From Pseudomonas sp. MWU15-20650 (lineage in GTDB: Bacteria; Pseudomonadota; Gammaproteobacteria; Pseudomonadales; Pseudomonadaceae): a DNA stretch of 64,000 nucleotides. Where the stretch lies: positions 1 to 64,000 of the forward strand of contig NZ_JALJFG010000030.1 of the NCBI RefSeq assembly GCF_023242475.1, in the 5' to 3' direction. The notes under the pieces were generated by a model. That model had not been told where the DNA came from, did no database searches, and saw only the letters and a list, made by a program, of their open reading frames with translations. The translations under genes and the position numbers were made by a program. Positions 53,207-59,754 of the stretch are shown here, one piece after another (position 1 is the first letter of the stretch; the number at the start of each line of letters is the position of its first letter).

Positions 53207-53838
53207 ATGACCTCCCCCAGGCTATCGCGCCGTGGCACGGCGTAGTAACCCGTTGTCTTGCCATACAGGCTGTAAAACATCATCGACAGATAAGACAGCG
53301 TGTGCGTTGCACCAAGCAGGTAGCCATGGCCACCCATCAGTTTTTCCGCTCGGTTGGTCAGCAGGGTGATCTGCCAATGGTCGTCTTCAGCGTCCTGGAA
53401 GTCTTGCGCCGCGATGCGCATTTCCCATTGGGACACCAAGAGGCTGCACTGGCTGCTCAAGTCCGCGAATTCGGCTTTGATCAACTGATGCCGGGTGGTT
53501 TTCACACCAAAGCTGCGGCGTGCGGACAAATGCGTCCAGCTCATGCCCAGCATGCGCACCAACAGCCCCAAGCGGGCGGCGACAGAGACAATGAGTTGGG
53601 TATCATCGACGGCGACCGTCCGCTCTTCTCCCAGGAATTGCAGGTCCAGGCCGAGGCAAGCAAGCACCCTGTCCACCTGGGCTGGGCTGGCTGTCGCTGT
53701 GCGTTCATACGGCACGATTTGATAGCCGTGGCTGAATGCACTCGCCGCCGGCAACTCAAGACGCAACAAGCGCACGGCTTGCGCAGGCTCATTATCCGCA
53801 AACAGCTGATAAGTCCTGTTAAACGGACCGTCAGGCAT
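53203..53838 (-). CDS. acyl-CoA-dehydrogenase C-terminal-domain-like protein
   Basis: 211 residues from ATG 53838. Residues ~85-205 resemble the C-terminal helical domain of acyl-CoA dehydrogenases: VAARLGLLVRMLGMSW, RRSFGVKTTRHQLIKAEFAD and AEKLMGGHGYLLG. The flavin-binding N-terminal and middle domains are replaced by only ~85 residues, so it may need a partner or be non-catalytic. Overlaps on both sides (8 and 4 bases) argue that it is translated. Confidence 0.6.
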   Translation of the reverse strand: MPDGPFNRTYQLFADNEPAQAVRLLRLELPAASAFSHGYQIVPYERTATASPAQVDRVLACLGLDLQFLGEERTVAVDDTQLIVSVAARLGLLVRMLGMSWTHLSARRSFGVKTTRHQLIKAEFADLSSQCSLLVSQWEMRIAAQDFQDAEDDHWQITLLTNRAEKLMGGHGYLLGATHTLSYLSMMFYSLYGKTTGYYAVPRRDSLGEVM

Positions 53839-54091
53839 ACGAGCTCTCCACCTGCACGTGCTGCTCAATCCACCCGATCAATTTACCGACCGAGGTGAAT
53901 GCGTCCTGACTGATTTGATCAGGCTCAAACATCAACCCAGGTACTTTTTCTTCAAGGGTCAACAAGAACTGCACAAACAACACTGAATCCAGATCCAAGT
54001 CTTCGTTGAAATCCGTTTCCAGGCTGACCGACACGCCGGACGACATAACATCGTTGAGCGCTTCATTAACCGCCAAGAGAAGACGTGACAT
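53831..54091 (-). CDS. acyl carrier protein
   Basis: 86 residues from ATG 54091. The phosphopantetheine Ser lies in EDLDLDSVLFVQFLLTLEE. It overlaps the KAS gene by 26 bases and the next gene by 8 bases. It is the third ACP of the island and probably serves the adjacent KAS. Confidence 0.88.
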   Translation of the reverse strand: MSRLLLAVNEALNDVMSSGVSVSLETDFNEDLDLDSVLFVQFLLTLEEKVPGLMFEPDQISQDAFTSVGKLIGWIEQHVQVESSYA

Positions 54092-55025
54092 GTAAAACCT
54101 CGCTGTTTTGGTTTTTTTCAATTAAAACGCATGAAAGCGTAACGCCCATGCCCATGGTCAGGCAGAGTATTCGTTGCCCGCTAAAGCCTTTTAACAGGGC
54201 GGACAAATTAAATAGGACATCCGAACAATAGGCATGCCCGTACTCGGCAACATGTTCGGTAAACAGAATCCCTTTGAAACCCAACTTATCGGCCACTCTT
54301 TTAAGCATCGGCAGGTCTAGGTTGCACGGAACGATGGCGTCGATACTGTCAGGCGACACATTGAATTTATCCAACGCATACAGGTAGAAGTCATAATAGT
54401 CCTGCTCCAGCGACGCATATAACTCGCGCCGGCGCGTGGGCGTTTCCTGGCGGTGGTTATCATAGAAGGACGCCAGGTGCCTTACAGCGGTATGCGTCAA
54501 CTGCCACTGGGCAGGTCCCGCATTGAGCAGCATCGCCGCAGGCACTTCGGCCAGCACGCTGTTATCCAGCCGGTTGACGGCACTGTGAAAAGCCTTCTCC
54601 CCGGTCAGGAGAATCATCGGCTCGCCGCGCTTGATCAATCTGTTTTTGAATAGGTGAATCGCCGATAAGGCAGACGAACAATGGTTCAAGTTGACCGTGA
54701 GTACTTCCCAATGCCCTATCCCGCCGGCCTCGGCAATGTCCTCCAGCCAATGACTATCAAAGAACGTGTTATGCGTTTGGGTCTTGGCATATACCAGGCA
54801 CCCACTGAGTTGTTTGACATAAGGGTTTGCTGCCATCAGTGCGCACAGCGTTTGCTCCAGCATCTGTGCATGGGGGCTGGACGACATGCCAACGGCCTGT
54901 AAAGAATAATAGCGCTGCAGGACCTTGCACGTACCCGCTTTTAAATCGTGGGATTGCTCAAGCGTACTCAAGGGTTCTAATGAAATACGATCCGGCAACC
55001 AACATAAATAATTAAGTGGCAGCAT
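54066..55025 (-). CDS. KAS III-like ketosynthase with altered active site
   Basis: 319 residues. Cys116 (LNHCSSALSAIHLF) is the presumed nucleophile and His264 (YGHAYCSDVLFNLSALL) takes the FabH Asn place. The central His of the other three KAS enzymes is Cys234 here (IVPCNLDLPMLKRVADKLG). It could be an acyltransferase, hydrolase or non-condensing partner rather than a normal ketosynthase. It is the first gene of the second leftward operon. Confidence 0.75.
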   Translation of the reverse strand: MLPLNYLCWLPDRISLEPLSTLEQSHDLKAGTCKVLQRYYSLQAVGMSSSPHAQMLEQTLCALMAANPYVKQLSGCLVYAKTQTHNTFFDSHWLEDIAEAGGIGHWEVLTVNLNHCSSALSAIHLFKNRLIKRGEPMILLTGEKAFHSAVNRLDNSVLAEVPAAMLLNAGPAQWQLTHTAVRHLASFYDNHRQETPTRRRELYASLEQDYYDFYLYALDKFNVSPDSIDAIVPCNLDLPMLKRVADKLGFKGILFTEHVAEYGHAYCSDVLFNLSALLKGFSGQRILCLTMGMGVTLSCVLIEKNQNSEVLHVTSSLGG

Positions 55026-55042
55026 AACGTTCCCGCATGGCG

Positions 55043-55068
55043 TAGTTTTTTAGTGCATCACTAAACTA
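55043..55068. promoter_or_regulatory. inverted repeat upstream of the second KAS operon
   Basis: TTTAGTG-CAT-CACTAAA (55049-55065) is a perfect 7-bp dyad, bordered by TAGTTT and AAACTA. It lies 24-40 bases before the KAS start codon, in a position fit for an operator or promoter-proximal activator site. Confidence 0.5.
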
Positions 55069-55222
55069 CCCACATCGTCCCAGAAACGAATTGTGCTTTT
55101 TGCCTCAAATTGCTTAAACGGCATGATTTTCCCATTTGCAGATCCCACAAATGGAATTTTTACGGGCGACCGGCAAGGGTGCCCTCAAGAACCCCCTCGC
55201 CGGCCAGACGCGATCGCGCGGG

Positions 55223-55825
55223 TCAGTCCAACATTGCAACATGCTTGGGATGGCTCGCCACGCGGGCCAACCACGCCTGCACCGCCGGGTAAGGCGACAG
55301 ATCAAAACCGCCCTCATGCGCCACATGGGTGTAGGCATACAGCGCGATATCGGCAATCGAGTACTGGTCGCCCACCAGGTACGGTGTTGCTTGCAGCTGA
55401 CGCTCCATCACCTTCAGTGCCTTGTAACCGCCCTTGTGAGTAGTTTTGTACTCATCAAGGCGATCTTCCGGCATGTTCAGGTAAAACTGGATAAACCGTG
55501 CGACCGCAATATACGGCTCGTGGCTGTATTGCTCGAAAAACTGCCACTGCAGTACTTGAGTGCGCAGGCGCGGCTCGCTCGGCAAAAACTCGCTGCCATC
55601 GGCGAGGAAGTTGAGGATCGCGTTGGATTCCCACAGACAGGTGCCGTCTTCAAGTTCCAAGACGGGGATCTTGCCGTTGGGGTTCTTGGCCAGAAACTCG
55701 GCGGTCTCGGTGTCACCGTTGAGGATGTCGACATCGATCCATTGATACGGGATGCCCAACAGGTTGAGCATCAATTTGACCTTGTAGCAGTTGCCCGACT
55801 TGTAATCGCCATAAACCTTGTACAT
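55223..55825 (-). CDS. glutathione S-transferase
   Basis: 200 residues from ATG 55825. The N-terminal thioredoxin-fold domain shows DYKSGNCYKVKLMLN, the cis-Pro NGKIPVLELED and ESNAILNFLAD; the C-terminal domain is helical (YSIADIALYAYTHVA). It conjugates or reduces with glutathione. It lies directly after the aminotransferase gene and marks the right border of the biosynthetic island. Confidence 0.9.
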   Translation of the reverse strand: MYKVYGDYKSGNCYKVKLMLNLLGIPYQWIDVDILNGDTETAEFLAKNPNGKIPVLELEDGTCLWESNAILNFLADGSEFLPSEPRLRTQVLQWQFFEQYSHEPYIAVARFIQFYLNMPEDRLDEYKTTHKGGYKALKVMERQLQATPYLVGDQYSIADIALYAYTHVAHEGGFDLSPYPAVQAWLARVASHPKHVAMLD

Positions 55826-55835
55826 GGGGCTCCCC

Positions 55836-57002
55836 TTATGCCGCTTGCGCGTGCTGTGCTTGACGGACCACCGCGGCCAGGCGCTTGAGACCTTCATCCA
55901 GGCGGGCCGGGTCGATATGGCTGAAATTGAGCCGCAACGAGCCGAGGTGTTGGTCCGGCTCAGAAAAGAACGGTTCACCGGGCATGAACGCGACGTTCTG
56001 TTCTAATGCTTGCGCCAATAAGGTGCGGGTGTCGAGCGGCTGTTTCAAGGTCAGCCAGAAGAATAATCCGCCTTGGGGCACTTGCCAGTCGGCCAGTTCG
56101 CCAAAGTGACGCGCAAGGGCCGCCTGGAAGGCATCGCGGCGCTCACGGTAAAAGCTGCGCAATTGGACCAGATGTTGCTGGTAGTTTTCGCTGCCGAGCC
56201 ACTGCATCGCCTGCCATTGGCCGACACGGTTGGTGTGCAGGTCCGCCGATTGCTTGAGCTTGAGCAAATGCGGGAACAGGTCCGGGCTGGCAATCAGGTA
56301 GCCGACACGCAGCCCAGGCAGCAGGGTCTTGGACACCGTGCCGGTGTAGATCCAGCTGGCTCGCTTCAAGCGCCCAGCGATGGGCTGCGCACTGCCACCG
56401 TCGAAGGTCAGCTCGCGGTAGGGCTCGTCTTCGATCAAGGTCACGCCGAACTCATCGAGCAAGGCGGCGACGGCCTCGCGCTTGGCTTCGCTGTAGCGTA
56501 CGGCTGAGGGATTCTGGAACGTCGGGATCAGGTAGATGAACGCCGGGTGATGGCGTTCGAGGCTCGCACGCAGGGCGGCCAGGTCCGGACCATCCGCCTC
56601 CAGCGGTACGGTGAGGCAATCGGCACCGAACAATTGGAAGATCTGCAGCGCGGCCAGGTAGGTCGGGCCTTCCAGCAGGACTTGGGTGCCTTTGTCGATA
56701 TACAGCTTGGCCGCCAGGTCCAGGGTTTGCTGGGAGCCGCTGACTACCAGCACTTGGCTGGCCTGGCAAGGCACGCCCAGGGCACGCGCCTGGGCGGCGA
56801 GCAGTTCACGCAACTGCGGCTCGCCTTCGCTCATGCCGTATTGGCCGATGTTCAAGGGCATCTCGTCCCAGTTCAACGCCGGCAGCATGGCTTCGGCCGG
56901 CAGGCCGCCGGCGAATGACATCACTTCCGGGCGCTGGGCGGCCGCGAGGATTTCACGGATCAAAGAGCTTTTGAGGCGCGTAACACGTTCGGAGAAAGCC
57001 AT
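55836..57002 (-). CDS. PLP-dependent aminotransferase (class I/II)
   Basis: 388 residues from ATG 57002. Fold-I features are FAGGLPAEAML, SGSQQTLDLAAKLY, FIYLIPTFQNPSAVR (Asn-Pro), EDEPYREL and the PLP lysine in YTGTVSKTLLPGLRVGYLI. It belongs to the MocR-like/2-aminoadipate or aromatic aminotransferase group without the HTH domain. It is divergent from a MarR gene whose operators lie in the 82-bp gap. Substrate unknown. Confidence 0.9.
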   Translation of the reverse strand: MAFSERVTRLKSSLIREILAAAQRPEVMSFAGGLPAEAMLPALNWDEMPLNIGQYGMSEGEPQLRELLAAQARALGVPCQASQVLVVSGSQQTLDLAAKLYIDKGTQVLLEGPTYLAALQIFQLFGADCLTVPLEADGPDLAALRASLERHHPAFIYLIPTFQNPSAVRYSEAKREAVAALLDEFGVTLIEDEPYRELTFDGGSAQPIAGRLKRASWIYTGTVSKTLLPGLRVGYLIASPDLFPHLLKLKQSADLHTNRVGQWQAMQWLGSENYQQHLVQLRSFYRERRDAFQAALARHFGELADWQVPQGGLFFWLTLKQPLDTRTLLAQALEQNVAFMPGEPFFSEPDQHLGSLRLNFSHIDPARLDEGLKRLAAVVRQAQHAQAA

Positions 57003-57036
57003 GGGGGTCACCGCTAGCGAAGGCTGTGGGAAATAC

Positions 57037-57051
57037 GTCAAACTGCTTGAC
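57037..57051. promoter_or_regulatory. MarR-type operator 1, GTCAA-N5-TTGAC
   Basis: A perfect inverted repeat between the divergent aminotransferase and MarR genes. The same motif recurs 42 bases to the right. Confidence 0.7.
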
Positions 57052-57078
57052 CGAAATTACGACGGCTTATACGGATAC

Positions 57079-57093
57079 GTCAATATGCTTGAC
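57079..57093. promoter_or_regulatory. MarR-type operator 2, overlapping the marR start
   Basis: GTCAATATGCTTGAC repeats operator 1 and contains the ATG of the MarR gene. Centre-to-centre distance is 42 bases, four helical turns. Confidence 0.65.
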
Positions 57094-57519
57094 CTTAAAA
57101 ACCAGACCAGTCAGCAGCAAGCCATGGAAGCCTTCTTTTTCGGCTACCAGGCGTTCACCGCCAAGGCGGATGAAATGCTTGAACGCCGTGGCCTGAGCCG
57201 AGTGCACCAGCGCATCGTTTTTTTTATCGCGCGCTACCCTGCCCTCAGCGTGAAGGAACTACTGGAACTGTTGGGTGTGAGCAAACAGGCGCTGAACATG
57301 CCCTTGCGCCAATTGCAGGAAATGCACTTGGTGGACAGCGTTGCGTCCGAGACGGATAAACGTAGACGCCTGCTGCAATTGACCGATGAAGGCCAGCGTT
57401 TCGAGCAATCGTTGCGCCGCGAACAGGTCAAGCTGTTGCAACGCGCCTTCAGCGAAGCCGGCGCAGAAGCCGTGGCGGGATGGCTGGCCGTCAACCAGGC
57501 GTTGAGTAGTGTGAATTAG
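57085..57519 (+). CDS. MarR-family transcriptional regulator
   Basis: 144 residues from ATG 57085; the open frame extends upstream across the intergenic gap but that would erase the promoter. Winged-helix features: RVHQRIVFFIARYPALSVKE, LLGVSKQALNMPLRQLQEM and the wing VASETDKRRRLLQLTDEG. It probably represses itself and the divergent aminotransferase gene by binding the two GTCAA-N5-TTGAC sites, with relief by an unknown ligand. Confidence 0.88.
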   Translation: MLDLKNQTSQQQAMEAFFFGYQAFTAKADEMLERRGLSRVHQRIVFFIARYPALSVKELLELLGVSKQALNMPLRQLQEMHLVDSVASETDKRRRLLQLTDEGQRFEQSLRREQVKLLQRAFSEAGAEAVAGWLAVNQALSSVN

Positions 57520-57566
57520 CCTTTCATCCCCTTTTGCTCACATAATCGAAAACATTATTTGCTTTC

Positions 57567-57578
57567 TTTGTATACAAA
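57567..57578. promoter_or_regulatory. palindrome TTTGTATACAAA
   Basis: A perfect 12-bp palindrome 130 bases before the purine permease. TTGTATACAA-like sequences are common operators for GntR-type regulators. Confidence 0.45.
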
Positions 57579-57603
57579 AGCATAATTCGCTTCGTGCGAG
57601 TTC

Positions 57604-57619
57604 CTGACCTTTTGGTCAA
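57604..57619. promoter_or_regulatory. RutR-like operator
   Basis: CTGACCTTTTGGTCAA matches the RutR consensus TTGACCA-N2-TGGTCAA at 12 of 14 defined positions. It lies about 90 bases before a nucleobase permease, a sensible target for a pyrimidine/purine-responsive TetR-type regulator. Confidence 0.5.
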
Positions 57620-57706
57620 CAAAACCCGCCAGTACCTCAAAGCGCTGTTGCCCACTCATGTGACCGGCGCTGGAAATAACAATAAAACGCTTGAGGAGTA
57701 CTCGCT

Positions 57707-59053
57707 GTGGATAGCCGCAAAACCGAAGCCCCTACGCTGGACCTCTCGCCCCCCCAGGGCGGCTGGCTGGAACGCCTGTTCAAACTGAGCTTGCATGGCA
57801 CCACAGTGAAGACCGAGCTGATCGCCGGCCTCACCACGTTCATCACCATGGCCTACATCATCTTCGTCAACCCCAACATCATGGCCGACGCCGGCATCGA
57901 TCACGGTGCGGCGTTCGTTGCCACCTGTATTGCCGCCGCGCTGGGCTGCCTGCTGATGGGCCTGTACGCCAACTGGCCGGTCGGCCTGGCGCCAGGCATG
58001 GGGCTCAACGCGTTTTTCACCTACACCGTGGTCGGCACCATGGGCTACCACTGGGAAACCGCGCTGGGTGCGGTGTTCATTTCCGGCGTGCTGTTCATGG
58101 GCCTGACCCTTTCGCGGGTTCGCGAATGGTTGCTCAACAGCATTCCGGTGAGCCTGCGCCACGCGATGGGCGCCGGCGTCGGGTTGTTCCTTGGGGTGAT
58201 CGGATTGAAGACCGCCGGGATCATCGTCCAAAGCCCTGCCACGCTGATCAAGCTCGGCTCGTTGCACGAGCCTGCACCGCTGCTGGCGGCGGTGTGCTTT
58301 TTGCTGATTGCGATCCTCAGCTACCACCGAGTGTTCGGCGCGATCCTGATCAGCATCATCGCCGTCACCCTGGCCGGTTGGGGCCTGGGCCTGGTGCACT
58401 ACAACGGCGTTCTCTCCACCCCGCCGAGCCTGGCGCCCACCTGGATGGCAATGGACATCAAGGGTGTATTCAATGTCAGCATGATCAGCGTGGTATTTGC
58501 CTTTCTTTTTGTGCACATGTTTGACACCGCCGGTACACTGATGGGCGTTGCACAACGTGCGGGGCTGGTGAATGCCGATGGCAAGATCGATAACCTGTCC
58601 CGTGCCTTGAAGGCCGACAGTGCGTCCAGCGTGTTTGGCGCCATGGTCGGTGTACCGCCGGTGACCAGCTATGTGGAGAGCGCCGCGGGTGTGGCCGCAG
58701 GTGGCCGTACCGGGTTGACCGCCGTGACCGTGGGCATTCTGTTTGTAGCGGCGATGTTTTTCGCACCACTGGCCGGCATGATCCCCGCCTACGCCACCGC
58801 CGGCGCGTTGATTTACGTGGCGATGCTGATGATGGCGAGCATGGCCCATATCAACTGGGATGAAGCCACCGACAGCATTCCGGCGATCGTCACCGCCATC
58901 ATGATGCCGCTGACGTTCTCGGTCGCCGACGGTATCGCCCTGGGCTTTATCACTTATGTGGCGCTCAAGGCCGGCACCGGCAAGTACCGCGAGATTTCCG
59001 TCAGCCTGTGGGTGTTGTGCGCGATTTTCATCGCGAAGTTCATCTTCCTGTAG
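57707..59053 (+). CDS. NCS2-family guanine/hypoxanthine-type permease
   Basis: 448 residues from a GTG start with a TGAGGAG site. It is an AzgA-type NCS2 transporter with 12-14 hydrophobic segments; signatures are LTTFITMAYIIFVNP, GLAPGMGLNAFFTY and VTSYVESAAGVAAGGRTGLT. It imports purine bases with protons. RutR-like and GntR-like palindromes precede it and a UUCG-loop terminator follows. Confidence 0.93.
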   Translation: MDSRKTEAPTLDLSPPQGGWLERLFKLSLHGTTVKTELIAGLTTFITMAYIIFVNPNIMADAGIDHGAAFVATCIAAALGCLLMGLYANWPVGLAPGMGLNAFFTYTVVGTMGYHWETALGAVFISGVLFMGLTLSRVREWLLNSIPVSLRHAMGAGVGLFLGVIGLKTAGIIVQSPATLIKLGSLHEPAPLLAAVCFLLIAILSYHRVFGAILISIIAVTLAGWGLGLVHYNGVLSTPPSLAPTWMAMDIKGVFNVSMISVVFAFLFVHMFDTAGTLMGVAQRAGLVNADGKIDNLSRALKADSASSVFGAMVGVPPVTSYVESAAGVAAGGRTGLTAVTVGILFVAAMFFAPLAGMIPAYATAGALIYVAMLMMASMAHINWDEATDSIPAIVTAIMMPLTFSVADGIALGFITYVALKAGTGKYREISVSLWVLCAIFIAKFIFL

Positions 59054-59068
59054 CACGGGAATGGCTGA

Positions 59069-59098
59069 AAAACCGCCTCACCTTCGGGTGGGGCTTTT
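59069..59098 (+). terminator. terminator after the purine permease
   Basis: An 8-bp stem (59075-59082 with 59087-59094, one G-T pair), TTCG tetraloop and a short T-run. Confidence 0.75.
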
Positions 59099-59118
59099 GC
59101 ACGAATGGAGGACTGTGA

Positions 59119-59754
59119 ATGACCCTGGAAACCTGGCTGCTGTTCAGCGGCGCTGCACTGATCGTGATCCTGATTCCCGGCCCGCTGTCGCTGCTGATGA
59201 TCAGCAACAGCCTCAACTACGGCCTGCGCCGCTCGTACCCGGCGTTTTTGGGCGGCGTGTTTGCGTCGATCTGCCTGTTGAGCGCTTCGGCCTTGGGTCT
59301 GGGGGCCTTGTTGCTGGCCTCGGAACAGCTGTTCAGTGCCTTGAAGGTCGTCGGCGCAGCGTACCTGTTCTACCTCGCCTGGCAGAGCTGGCAGCAATCG
59401 CGCCAACCGAGCCAGGGCGCCGTCGTGCCTGCGGCCGCGGCGACACCCCGGTTCCGCACGCTGTTTGGCCGGGCTTTTGTACTGGGTGCCAGCAACCCTA
59501 AAGACATCCTGTTTTTCGCGGCCTTCCTGCCGCAGTTTCTCAATAGCCAGCAGCCTTTCCTGCCACAGTTGTTGACCATGATCGCCACCTGGACGGTGCT
59601 CGACCTGCTGTGCAAGCTGGCCTACGGCCTGGGTGCCCATGGCGCCGCGCGGTATTTGCGCAGCGGTTCGGGCCAGAGCTGGTTCAACCGCATCAGCGCC
59701 GCGCTGTTCGGCGGCGCCGGCATAGCGTCATTGATCAAAGCTCCGCTGGCCTGA
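59119..59754 (+). CDS. LysE/RhtB-family amino-acid exporter
   Basis: 211 residues with about six hydrophobic segments and a GGAGGA site. IVILIPGPLSLLMISNSLNY and NPKDILFFAAFLPQF are typical LysE-family elements. It exports amino acids or related small molecules. Its last 20 bases overlap the end of the convergent toxin-like gene. Confidence 0.88.
   Translation: MTLETWLLFSGAALIVILIPGPLSLLMISNSLNYGLRRSYPAFLGGVFASICLLSASALGLGALLLASEQLFSALKVVGAAYLFYLAWQSWQQSRQPSQGAVVPAAAATPRFRTLFGRAFVLGASNPKDILFFAAFLPQFLNSQQPFLPQLLTMIATWTVLDLLCKLAYGLGAHGAARYLRSGSGQSWFNRISAALFGGAGIASLIKAPLA

Noticed and set aside
23451..55025. Aryl-polyene, dialkylresorcinol or NRPS/PKS cluster
   Set aside because: No KAS I/II with ketoreductase and dehydratase, no condensation or modular PKS domains; KAS genes are FabH-like.
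57656..59056. Long minus-strand frame opposite the NCS2 permease
   Set aside because: His/Gln/Gly-rich antisense translation without motifs.
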